Of a DNA stretch of 64,000 bases, positions 56,790 through 64,000 are shown in pieces. This DNA is from Paraburkholderia sp. BL25I1N1 (GTDB taxonomy: Bacteria; Pseudomonadota; Gammaproteobacteria; Burkholderiales; Burkholderiaceae). The stretch spans positions 1-64,000 of the forward strand of contig NZ_PVZB01000009.1 of assembly GCF_003002025.1 (NCBI RefSeq), written 5' to 3'. Position 1 is the first letter of the stretch, and every line of letters begins with the position of its first letter. Below the pieces are notes generated by a model that searched no databases, was not told the DNA's origin, and saw only the letters and a list, made by a program, of their open reading frames with translations. Made by a program: the position numbers and the translations under genes.

Positions 56790-57629
56790 TTGAACGAACT
56801 GGAAACAGCCGGGCAGCCGGGCGCGGTAGAGCGCCAGGTGCATCGGCATCGCGGCGCGGCGGTCGAAACCGTCATCGACCATGTCGGTCAGGAATGGCCG
56901 GTCGCGCTCGTCTTCAACGGCATTTCGCATGCGGTGATGATGTGCACGCCGCGCGATCTGGAAGCGTTCGCGGTTGGATTCGCGATTTCGGAAGGGATCG
57001 TGGAGCGTGGCAGCGACATTCAGGACATCGAGGTCGAACTGCATGACGACGGCGAATTGCCGCATGCCGAAGTGCAGTTGCAAGTGGTGCAACAGGCCTT
57101 CGTCGCGCTGAAGGAGAAGCGCCGCGCGCTCGCCGGGCGCACCGGATGCGGTGTTTGCGGCATCGAAAGCATCGATTTGCTGGATCTGCAGCCGGAGCGT
57201 GTGCCGGATACCGGCTTTCTGCAACGTCTCGCGCCGGATGCGATCGCGCGCGCCGCCCGCGATTTGCCCGAACATCAGGCGTTGACGCGGCTGACCGGCG
57301 GCCTGCATGCCGCCGCGTGGTGCGACGCCGCGGGCGCGATCCGCTACGCGTTCGAGGACGTCGGCCGCCACAATGCGCTCGACAAGCTGATTGGCCAGTT
57401 GGTGCTCGACCGCGTGGATACCAAGGAGGGTTTTGTGTTTCTGTCGAGCCGCGCGAGCTACGAGCTGGTGCGCAAGGCCGCGCGCGTCGACGTGCCGATG
57501 GTCGCCACGATCTCGGCGCCGTCGTCGCTGGCGATTACGATTGCGCGCAAGGCGGGCGTGCGGCTGGTGAGCTTCTGCCGCGAGACAAGCTACGTTGACT
57601 ACGATACGTTGCAGTCGACGCAGCCTTGA
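56790..57629 (+). CDS. fdhD: Formate dehydrogenase accessory sulfurtransferase FdhD
   Basis: FdhD carries sulfur from a cysteine desulfurase to the molybdenum cofactor of formate dehydrogenase. The 279-residue protein has the two functional cysteines C120 and C123 (TGCGVCGIES; E. coli C121/C124) and GRHNALDKLIG. Translation must begin at the TTG: an in-frame TGA lies three codons upstream, and AAAGGAG ends 9 bases before it. No formate dehydrogenase gene lies in this window. Confidence 0.96.
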   Translation: MNELETAGQPGAVERQVHRHRGAAVETVIDHVGQEWPVALVFNGISHAVMMCTPRDLEAFAVGFAISEGIVERGSDIQDIEVELHDDGELPHAEVQLQVVQQAFVALKEKRRALAGRTGCGVCGIESIDLLDLQPERVPDTGFLQRLAPDAIARAARDLPEHQALTRLTGGLHAAAWCDAAGAIRYAFEDVGRHNALDKLIGQLVLDRVDTKEGFVFLSSRASYELVRKAARVDVPMVATISAPSSLAITIARKAGVRLVSFCRETSYVDYDTLQSTQP

Positions 57630-57637
57630 GTGGCCAA

Positions 57638-57659
57638 CGCGCCTGAGCATTCAGGCGCG
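57638..57659. terminator. Hairpin between convergent fdhD and enoyl-CoA hydratase genes
   Basis: CGCGCCTGA (57638-57646) and TCAGGCGCG (57651-57659) form a perfect 9-bp stem with loop GCAT. A T run is missing, so termination strength is uncertain. Confidence 0.55.
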
Positions 57660-57760
57660 CGAACATCCCAACGCGCTAATGCCTGAAGTTGCGAGTGGGC
57701 AATTCCCTCGGCGCCAGAGCGCTCGCACGCCGGAAGCGCCTGGAACACCCCGCACGCCGC

Positions 57761-58525
57761 TCAATCGAATTGCCGGAAGTCCGGCTTGCGTTTCTCGAAG
57801 AACGCCTTGAACGCCTCACGTGCTTCGGGCGCGAGCAGCATCTTGCCGAAATGCACGGCTTCTTCGGACATCTGCGTTTGCAGTTCCTGGTAGCTCGCGC
57901 GCTTCATCAAGCTCTTCGTCACGCGCAGCGACGAAGCCGGCAACGCCGCCAGCTTCGCGGCCTGCGAAGCGGCGAACGCATCGACTTCGGCGGCGGGCAG
58001 CACGCGATTCACGAAACCCATGCGTTGTGCCTCGGCGGCGTCGAACGCTTCGCCGAGCAACAGTTTCTCCGCCGCCGCCTGATAGCCGGCCGCGCGCTGC
58101 AACAGCAGACTCGACGCCGCTTCCGGACACAAACCGAGTTGCGTGAACGGCAGCGAGAAGCTCGCGGTATCGGCTGCGTAGACCAGGTCGCAATGCAGCA
58201 GCAGGGTCGTGCCGATGCCGACCGCCGGGCCCACCACCGACGCCACCACCGGCTTCTCCGCCGAGCTGATCGCGCGCAGGAACTGGAACACCGGCGCGTG
58301 TTCGCCCATCGGCGGCGTCTTCATGAAATCGTCGAGATCGTTGCCGGCGCTGAAAATGCCGGCGCTGCCGCGAATCAGGATCGCCCGCACGGCGGCGTCG
58401 CCTTGCGCTTCGACCAGCGCGTCGGCCATCGTCTGATACATGGCGGCCGTAATCGCGTTTTTCTTGTCGGGCCGGTTGAAGGCCATCGTCAGCACGCCGT
58501 CGGCGCGCTCGACCAGAATATCCAT
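57761..58525 (-). CDS. Enoyl-CoA hydratase/isomerase-family protein
   Basis: A 254-residue crotonase-fold enzyme. The oxyanion-hole loops are AGIFSAGNDLDDF and VVGPAVGIGTTLLLHCDLVYA. The second catalytic region, LGLCPEAASSLLL, has Glu and Ala-Ala-Ser rather than the double Glu of true hydratases, so isomerase or related activity is possible. The start at 58525 has GAGGAG six bases upstream; the ATG two codons earlier would leave no spacer. It is the last gene of the beta-oxidation set. Confidence 0.88.
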   Translation of the reverse strand: MDILVERADGVLTMAFNRPDKKNAITAAMYQTMADALVEAQGDAAVRAILIRGSAGIFSAGNDLDDFMKTPPMGEHAPVFQFLRAISSAEKPVVASVVGPAVGIGTTLLLHCDLVYAADTASFSLPFTQLGLCPEAASSLLLQRAAGYQAAAEKLLLGEAFDAAEAQRMGFVNRVLPAAEVDAFAASQAAKLAALPASSLRVTKSLMKRASYQELQTQMSEEAVHFGKMLLAPEAREAFKAFFEKRKPDFRQFD

Positions 58526-58557
58526 CGTCATCTCCTCGTACTCCTGCTGAGAATGTA

Positions 58558-58595
58558 AGAACGGTTCGCAAGCCGGATGGCCTGCGAACCGTTCT
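58558..58595 (-). terminator. Hairpin between thiolase and enoyl-CoA hydratase genes
   Basis: A 13-bp perfect stem (58558-58570 with 58583-58595) with a 12-base loop. On the minus strand it is followed by TTACATTC. It lies about 55 bases after the thiolase stop codon and may cause partial termination inside the set. Confidence 0.55.
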
Positions 58596-58649
58596 GTGGT
58601 CCTCAACGCGTACGCGCGAGGACCGAAGCGAACATCGGGGTGAACATGC

Positions 58650-59849
58650 TCACAGGCGCTCGATGATGCCCGCCGCGCCCATGCCCGTGCCGACGCACAT
58701 CGTCACCATGCCGTACTTGTAGTTACGACGGCGCAAGCCATGCACCACGGTCGACGCACGAATCGCGCCCGTCGCACCCAGCGGGTGGCCGAGGGCGATC
58801 GCGCCGCCGAGCGGGTTGATCTTCGCCGGATCGAGACCGAGGTCCTGAATCACCGCCAGCGATTGCGCGGCGAATGCTTCGTTCAACTCGATCCAGTCGA
58901 GGTCGTCGATCTTCAGGCCGGCGGCTTTCAGCGCGGCCGGAATCGCTTCCTTCGGACCGATGCCCATGATTTCCGGCGGCACGCCGCGCACGGCAAAGCT
59001 GACGAAACGCGCAAGCGGCGTGAGGTTGAATTCCTTCAGCATCTTTTCCGACACCACGATCAGCGCGCCCGCGCCGTCCGAGGTCTGCGAGCTGTTGCCC
59101 GCCGTCACCGAACCCTTGTTGGCGAACACCGCGCGCAGCTTGGCGAGACCTTCGAGCGATGTTTCCGCGCGCGGACCTTCGTCGAGCGACACTTCGCGGG
59201 TCTTCACGCGGACTTCGCCGGTGGCGAGATCGGGGAAGCGCTCAGTGATGGTGTACGCAGCGATTTCATCGTTGAACTCGCCGGCTTGCTGCGCGGCGAT
59301 GGCGCGGCGATGCGATTCCACCGAAAACGCGTCTTGCGCTTCGCGGCTGATCTTCCAGCGTTCGGCGACCTTCTCCGCCGTCAGGCCCATACCGTAGGCG
59401 ATGCCGATGTCTTCATTGCGATCGAAGATATGCGGCGACATGGACGGCTTGTTGCCCATCATCGGCACCATGCTCATGGATTCGCAGCCGCCCGCGATCA
59501 TTGCGTCCGACTCGCCGACGCGGATGCGGTCGGCGGCCATGGCGAGCGCGGTCAGCCCCGATGCGCAGAAGCGGTTCACCGTCACGCCGCCGACGCTATT
59601 CGGCAGGCCGGCCAGCAGCGCGCCCATACGCGCGACGTTCAGGCCTTGTTCCGCTTCCGGAATCGCACAGCCGATGATCGCGTCCTCGATCACTTTCGTA
59701 TCGAGGCCGGGCACTTGCGCCACGGCCGACTTGAGCGCGTGCACCAGCAGTTCGTCGGGGCGCGTGTTCTTGAACATCCCACGCGGCGCCTTGCCGATCG
59801 GCGTGCGGCTCGCGGCGACGATGTATGCGTCTTGCAATTGCTTTGCCAT
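58650..59849 (-). CDS. Acetyl-CoA C-acyltransferase (thiolase, FadA-type)
   Basis: The last step of beta-oxidation: thiolytic cleavage of 3-ketoacyl-CoA. The 399-residue protein has the nucleophile C95 (NRFCASGLTA), the catalytic histidine in GHPLGATGAI, and the second cysteine in MCVGTGMGAAG. It pairs with the hydroxyacyl-CoA dehydrogenase upstream; a 241-base gap with four hairpins lies between. CAAAGGAGA precedes the ATG. Confidence 0.95.
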   Translation of the reverse strand: MAKQLQDAYIVAASRTPIGKAPRGMFKNTRPDELLVHALKSAVAQVPGLDTKVIEDAIIGCAIPEAEQGLNVARMGALLAGLPNSVGGVTVNRFCASGLTALAMAADRIRVGESDAMIAGGCESMSMVPMMGNKPSMSPHIFDRNEDIGIAYGMGLTAEKVAERWKISREAQDAFSVESHRRAIAAQQAGEFNDEIAAYTITERFPDLATGEVRVKTREVSLDEGPRAETSLEGLAKLRAVFANKGSVTAGNSSQTSDGAGALIVVSEKMLKEFNLTPLARFVSFAVRGVPPEIMGIGPKEAIPAALKAAGLKIDDLDWIELNEAFAAQSLAVIQDLGLDPAKINPLGGAIALGHPLGATGAIRASTVVHGLRRRNYKYGMVTMCVGTGMGAAGIIERL

Positions 59850-59862
59850 TTGAATCTCCTTT

Positions 59863-60082
59863 GTCGACCAGAGTTAGCGCTTTAGCGCTTACTCTGGTCC
59901 CATGCAGTCTCATCGCGGTCGACCAGAGTTAGCGCTTTAGCGCTTACTCTGGTCCCATGCAGTCTCATCGCGGTCGACGGCAGTTAGCGCTTTAGCGCTT
60001 ACTGCTGTCCCATGCAGTCTCATCGCGGTCGGCGGGAGTTAGCGCTTTAGCACTTACTCCCTCCCCAAGCACATACTGCGGG
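59863..60082. repeat. Four tandem 55-bp hairpin units between dehydrogenase and thiolase genes
   Basis: Unit starts are 59863, 59918, 59973 and 60028, each exactly 55 bases. Units 1 and 2 are identical over the shared length; unit 3 and 4 differ mainly in the stem. Each carries an outer 9-bp stem (for example GACCAGAGT with ACTCTGGTC at 59866-59899) around TAGCGC-TTTA-GCGCTT. Stem changes in units 3 and 4 are mostly compensated on the other arm. Unit 4 is degenerate after its hairpin. The array fills the whole space from 8 bases before the dehydrogenase stop to the thiolase ribosome site. Confidence 0.9.
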
Positions 60083-60090
60083 CTCGTCGC

Positions 60091-62526
60091 TTAGTTGCGC
60101 ACCGGCTTGCCGGTCTGCAGCATGCCCATGATCCGTTCCTGCGTCTTTTGCGTGCCGAGCAGATCGACGAACGCACGACGCTCGAGTTGCAGCAGCCATT
60201 CTTCATCGACCAGACTGCCCGCTTCCACATCACCGCCACACACCGCTTCCGCGATACGGCTCGCGATCAGGAAATCGTGCTCGCTGATGAATCGGCCATC
60301 GCGCATGTTGACGAGCGACGCCTTGATGGTCGCGATCGCCGAACGCCCGGCCACCGGCACTTGCGTGACGCGCAGCGGCGGACGATAACCCGCCGACGAC
60401 AACGCGCGCGCTTCCTTCTTCGCCACGTCGAGCAGTTCGAACACGTTGAAGACGATGGTGTCCGACGGCTTCAGGTAGCCCATCGCGCGGGCGTCGAGCG
60501 CGGAGGCCGAAACCTTCGCCATCGCCGCGTTTTCGAACGACTTCTGCACGAACTTCAACAGATCGTTGGTTGCACCCACCTGCGTCGCCGCTTCCGCCGC
60601 GCGCAGCGCCGCTTCCTTCAGGCCGCCGCCAGCCGGCACGAGACCGACGCCGACTTCCACCAGACCGAAATAGCTTTCGATGTGCGCGACCCGCTTCGCG
60701 CTGTGCAGCGCCAGTTCGCAGCCACCGCCGAGCGCGATGCCCGACACGGCCGAGATAACCGGCACGCTCGCGTACTTCACGCGCAGCATGCCTTGCTGGA
60801 ATTTCTTCACGAACGGCTCGATGCCCTTCGCGCCGCCCATCATGAACGCCGGCATGGCTTCTTCGAGGTTGGCGCCGGCGGAGAACGGGCCACCCGGCGT
60901 GCCGAGTTTCAGCGACGTCGGCTGCCACACCACCAGACCCTTGTAGTCCTTCTCGGCCAGCTCGATCGCTTGCGTGAGACCGTCGATCACCGACGGTCCT
61001 ATCGTATTCATCTTGCTCTTGAACGACACGATCAGGACATCGTTCTCGCCCGCGCGGTCGTCGACCCATGCACGCACCGCGTCGGTTTCGAACAGCGTCT
61101 TGCCGTAGGTCTTAGGATCAGCCCTGGTTTCGCCGACCAGCGGCGCACGGAACACCTGCTTGTCATACACCGACAGCGACGAGCGCGGCACGAAGGTCTT
61201 CGAAGCCGGCGACCACGAACCTTCGTTCGTATGCACGCCGCCCTGCTCGGCGACCGGCCCTTCGAGCACCCACGACGGCAGCGGCACGTTCGAGAGCGCC
61301 TTACCGGCCGCGATATCTTCCTGCACCCATTCGGCGACCTGTTTCCAGCCGGCCGTCTGCCAGCCTTCGAACGGACCTTCGTTCCAGCCGAAGCCCCAAC
61401 GGATCGCCAGATCGACGTCGCGCGCGTTATCCGCGATCGATTCCAGGTGCACGCCGATGTAGTGGTACACGTCGCGGAAAATTGCCCACAGGAACTGCGC
61501 CTGCGGATGCTGCGATTCGCGCAGCAGCTTCAGACGCTCCGCCGGCGGGCGCTTCAGAATGCGGCCGACCAGTTCGTCCGCCTTCGCGCCGCCGTCGACG
61601 TACTCGCCGGTTTTCGCGTCGAGCACCTTGATCGCCTTGCCTTCTTTCTTGTAGAAGCCGCCGCCGGTCTTCTGACCCAGCGCGCCCTTCTTTACGAGTT
61701 CAGCCAGCACTGCCGGCGTTTCGTAGACCGGAAAGAACGGGTCGTCCTTCAGCGTGTCCTGCATCGTCTTGATGACGTGCGCCATCGTGTCCAGACCGAC
61801 CACATCGGCGGTACGGAACGTGGCCGACTTTGCACGGCCCAGACGCGCGCCGGTCAGGTCGTCCACTTCGTCGAAACGCAGGCCGTATTTCGCGGCTTCG
61901 GTCACGACGGCGAGGATCGAGAAAATCCCCACGCGATTGGCGATGAAGTTCGGCGTGTCTTTCGCACGCACGACGCCCTTGCCGACCACGCTCGTCAGGA
62001 ACGACTCGAGTTGATCGAGGATTTCCGGGCGCGTGGTCGCGGTCGGGATCAACTCGACCAGGTGCATGTAGCGCGGCGGGTTGAAGAAGTGCACGCCGCA
62101 GAAGCGCGCCTTCAGTTCATCCGAGAAACCCTCAGACAGCGCGGTGATCGACAGACCCGACGTGTTGGTCGCGAAAATCGCGTTCGGCGCGAGATGCGGC
62201 GCGACCTTCTTGTACAGGTCGTGCTTCCAGTCCATGCGCTCGGCAATCGCTTCGATCACGAGATCGCATTCGGCGAGCTTTTCGATGTCGTCGTCGTAAT
62301 TTGCGGGCTGGATGTATTGCGCGTCGTCCTTCACGCCGAACGGCGCCGGCGACAGCTTCTTCAGGTTCTCGATCGCCTTCAGCGCGATCGCGTTCTTCGG
62401 GCCTTCCTTGGCGGGCAAGTCGAACAGCAGCACGGGCACCTTGGCGTTGATCAGGTGCGCGGCGATCTGCGCGCCCATCACGCCGGCGCCGAGTACGGCG
62501 ACCTTGCGAATGATCAGATTGCTCAC
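60091..62526 (-). CDS. 3-hydroxyacyl-CoA dehydrogenase / enoyl-CoA hydratase fusion (FadN-like order)
   Basis: An 811-residue fusion for the middle steps of beta-oxidation. The NAD-binding dehydrogenase comes first (VAVLGAGVMGAQIAAHLI, 8-25) and the hydratase-like domain last (SGIALGGGCELALHSAKR), opposite to E. coli FadB. This order matches FadN of Bacillus. NTSGLSITALSEGF and CGVHFFNPPRYM are the usual dehydrogenase motifs. It lies between acyl-CoA dehydrogenase and thiolase genes, which makes the route nearly complete. Confidence 0.95.
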   Translation of the reverse strand: MSNLIIRKVAVLGAGVMGAQIAAHLINAKVPVLLFDLPAKEGPKNAIALKAIENLKKLSPAPFGVKDDAQYIQPANYDDDIEKLAECDLVIEAIAERMDWKHDLYKKVAPHLAPNAIFATNTSGLSITALSEGFSDELKARFCGVHFFNPPRYMHLVELIPTATTRPEILDQLESFLTSVVGKGVVRAKDTPNFIANRVGIFSILAVVTEAAKYGLRFDEVDDLTGARLGRAKSATFRTADVVGLDTMAHVIKTMQDTLKDDPFFPVYETPAVLAELVKKGALGQKTGGGFYKKEGKAIKVLDAKTGEYVDGGAKADELVGRILKRPPAERLKLLRESQHPQAQFLWAIFRDVYHYIGVHLESIADNARDVDLAIRWGFGWNEGPFEGWQTAGWKQVAEWVQEDIAAGKALSNVPLPSWVLEGPVAEQGGVHTNEGSWSPASKTFVPRSSLSVYDKQVFRAPLVGETRADPKTYGKTLFETDAVRAWVDDRAGENDVLIVSFKSKMNTIGPSVIDGLTQAIELAEKDYKGLVVWQPTSLKLGTPGGPFSAGANLEEAMPAFMMGGAKGIEPFVKKFQQGMLRVKYASVPVISAVSGIALGGGCELALHSAKRVAHIESYFGLVEVGVGLVPAGGGLKEAALRAAEAATQVGATNDLLKFVQKSFENAAMAKVSASALDARAMGYLKPSDTIVFNVFELLDVAKKEARALSSAGYRPPLRVTQVPVAGRSAIATIKASLVNMRDGRFISEHDFLIASRIAEAVCGGDVEAGSLVDEEWLLQLERRAFVDLLGTQKTQERIMGMLQTGKPVRN

Positions 62527-62653
62527 GTCGTTCCTCCGGGGAGTTATGCGATGTCGCGAAGCTTCATGGACGCTTCGCGATGTGTGGCTGACGGGAGGCG
62601 CCGCGGGTTCGACACGCGCGGCGCCTGCCTTGATGTTTGCCTGAAGGCGGGGC
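62527..62653. other. Gap with two GC-rich hairpins between acyl-CoA dehydrogenase and dehydrogenase-hydratase genes
   Basis: Stem 1: TCGCGAAGC (62554-62562) with GCTTCGCGA (62572-62580). Stem 2: AGGCGCCGCG (62596-62605) with CGCGGCGCCT (62617-62626). Neither has a T run. They may protect or process the polycistronic mRNA. Confidence 0.6.
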
Positions 62654-64000
62654 TTAGAACAGCGCTTCTTCGACGTCCATCAGCGACTTCGAACCCGCGC
62701 GCGCCTGACGGATCGTCATCGCCGTTTCCGGCAACAGCTTCGCGAAGTAGAAGCGCGCCGTGGCGAGCTTGGCCTTGTAGAACGGATCGCCCGAAGCTTC
62801 CTTGTCCAGCGCAACGCGTGCCATGCGGGCCCAGAAGTACGAGAACACCAGGTGGCCGACGGTGCGCAGATACGGCACGGCGGCGGCGCCGACTTCGTCC
62901 GGGTTCTGCATGGCCTTCATGCCGATTTCCATGGTCAGCTTCTGCACCTTCTCGCCGATGTCGGCGAGCGGGTTGATGAACTCCTGCATTTCCGGCTTCA
63001 CGCCTTCGGCTTCGACGAAATCGGACACCAGCTTGCCGAACTTCTTCATCTTCGCGCCCATGTCGCCGAGAATCTTGCGGCCGAGCAGGTCGAGCGCCTG
63101 AATCGCGTTGGTGCCTTCGTAGATCATGTTGATGCGCGCGTCGCGCACGTACTGTTCCATGCCCCACTCGGCGATGAAGCCGTGGCCGCCGTAGATCTGC
63201 ATGGCGTGGTTGGTGCTCTCGAACGCGTTGTCCGACAGGAACGCTTTCAGGATCGGCGTGAGCAGCGCGACGAGGTCGGCGGCTTCCTTGCGCACGGATT
63301 CATCAGCGTGCGACAGTTCCTTGTCGATATGCAGCGCCGACCAGTACGAGAACGCGCGCGCGGCTTCGGCGTAGGCCTTCTGCGTGAGCAGCATGCGGCG
63401 CACATCCGGATGCACGATGATCGGATCAGCCGCCTTTTCCGGCGCCTTCGGGCCGGTCAGCGAACGCATCTGCAGACGCTCTTTCGCGTACGTCAACGAG
63501 TTCTGGTAACCGATTTCGGTCAGGCCCAGGCTCTGCATGCCGACGCCCAGACGTGCGGCGTTCATCATCACGAACATCGCGTTCAAGCCTTTGTTCGGCT
63601 CGCCGACGAGCCAACCCTTGGCGTTGTCGAGATTGATCACGCAGGTCGCGTTGCCGTGAATGCCCATCTTGTGTTCGATGGAGCCGCACTTCACGCCGTT
63701 GCGCTCGCCCGGTTCGCCCGCTTCGTTCGGCACGAACTTCGGCACGATGAACAGCGAAATGCCCTTGGTGCCCTTGGGCGCATCCGGCAGACGCGCGAGC
63801 ACCAGGTGAACGATGTTCTCCGCGAGATCGTGTTCACCGCTGGAGATGAAAATCTTCGTGCCGCTGATCGCGTAAGAGCCGTCGCTGTTCGGTTCGGCCT
63901 TGGTGCGCAGAATGCCGAGGTCGGTGCCGCAATGCGGCTCCGTCAGACACATCGTGCCGGTCCAGACGCCCGCGACCAGCTTCGGCAGATAGCGTTGCTG
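62654..64000 (-). CDS. Acyl-CoA dehydrogenase, cut by the window edge
   Basis: The C-terminal 448 residues of an FAD-dependent acyl-CoA dehydrogenase; the first visible codons read QQRYLPKLVAGVWTGTMC. CLTEPHCGTDLG and SGTKIFISSGEHDLAENI belong to the FAD- and substrate-binding middle domain. IYGGHGFIAEWGMEQYVRDA and MIYEGTNAIQALDLLGRK hold the catalytic and FAD residues. An extra C-terminal domain of about 130 residues (DUF1974-like or PF12806-like) is present. It supplies the first step for the fused enzyme and thiolase downstream. Confidence 0.95.
   Translation of the reverse strand, partial: QQRYLPKLVAGVWTGTMCLTEPHCGTDLGILRTKAEPNSDGSYAISGTKIFISSGEHDLAENIVHLVLARLPDAPKGTKGISLFIVPKFVPNEAGEPGERNGVKCGSIEHKMGIHGNATCVINLDNAKGWLVGEPNKGLNAMFVMMNAARLGVGMQSLGLTEIGYQNSLTYAKERLQMRSLTGPKAPEKAADPIIVHPDVRRMLLTQKAYAEAARAFSYWSALHIDKELSHADESVRKEAADLVALLTPILKAFLSDNAFESTNHAMQIYGGHGFIAEWGMEQYVRDARINMIYEGTNAIQALDLLGRKILGDMGAKMKKFGKLVSDFVEAEGVKPEMQEFINPLADIGEKVQKLTMEIGMKAMQNPDEVGAAAVPYLRTVGHLVFSYFWARMARVALDKEASGDPFYKAKLATARFYFAKLLPETAMTIRQARAGSKSLMDVEEALF

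Noticed and set aside
59863..60082. CRISPR array
   Set aside because: Units are directly tandem at 55 bp with no unique spacers, and no cas genes are near.
60148..62976. 942-codon plus-strand open frame
   Set aside because: Lies opposite the certain dehydrogenase-hydratase fusion and enters the next gene; Arg/His-rich with no motifs.

Overview
The window reads as an ordinary stretch of the main chromosome of a high-GC beta-proteobacterium, most likely Paraburkholderia/Burkholderia. The evidence is the gene content and order (recG, then queA-tgt-yajC-secD-secF; lptD-surA-pdxA-rsmA diverging from amgK-murU), the codon use, the porin type and the long GC-driven antisense frames. No rRNA, tRNA or CRISPR array was seen. 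About 54 protein genes are supported. One is cut by the right edge, and the tail of a transposase enters at the left edge.

Layout. 1-235: end of an insertion sequence and a repeat-like stretch. 237-8938: recG (minus) diverging from queA-tgt (queuosine) and yajC-secD-secF (Sec export). 9071-12395: an MHS-type transporter, then a cytochrome b561 plus two YceI periplasmic proteins in one operon. 12808-16654: a Pqi-type lipid-transport operon with PqiA split into two genes. 17152-22679: the least ordinary part, with an unrecognised protein, an RlmL-type rRNA methyltransferase, a stand-alone ClpX-type zinc-finger protein, an unrecognised 192-residue protein, an orphan plus-strand terminator and an M23 peptidase. 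23075-29219: a VOC protein, a WYL regulator, the three-gene transhydrogenase operon, a NUDIX hydrolase and mnmA. 29436-36704: an FMN-dependent glutamate-synthase-like protein, then glyQ-glyS-gmhB, an acyltransferase and a SprT-like protease. 36809-40024: small proteins, gloA, a porin and an EamA exporter.

40070-49890: an envelope block. LptD, SurA, PdxA and RsmA lie in one direction. AmgK and MurU (MurNAc recycling) lie in the other, facing an Atm1-type ABC exporter. 50175-56642: a thioesterase, a small secreted protein, a LysR regulator facing a GST, a large PAS-GGDEF-EAL protein and a nitrate-reductase-associated protein. 56790-57629: fdhD. 57761-64000: a fatty-acid beta-oxidation cluster (acyl-CoA dehydrogenase, fused hydroxyacyl-CoA dehydrogenase/hydratase, thiolase, enoyl-CoA hydratase).

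The most unusual features are non-coding. Four exact-length 55-bp tandem units (59863-60082) lie between the hydroxyacyl-CoA dehydrogenase and thiolase genes, and each forms a hairpin whose stem bases change in compensating pairs. A strong plus-strand terminator at 21147-21171 has no plus-strand gene before it and suggests a small RNA. There are also several sharp inverted repeats in promoter regions (20830, 22981, 45901). No complete new defence or mobile system is visible. The 19.8-21.2 kb segment is the best place to look for something undescribed.
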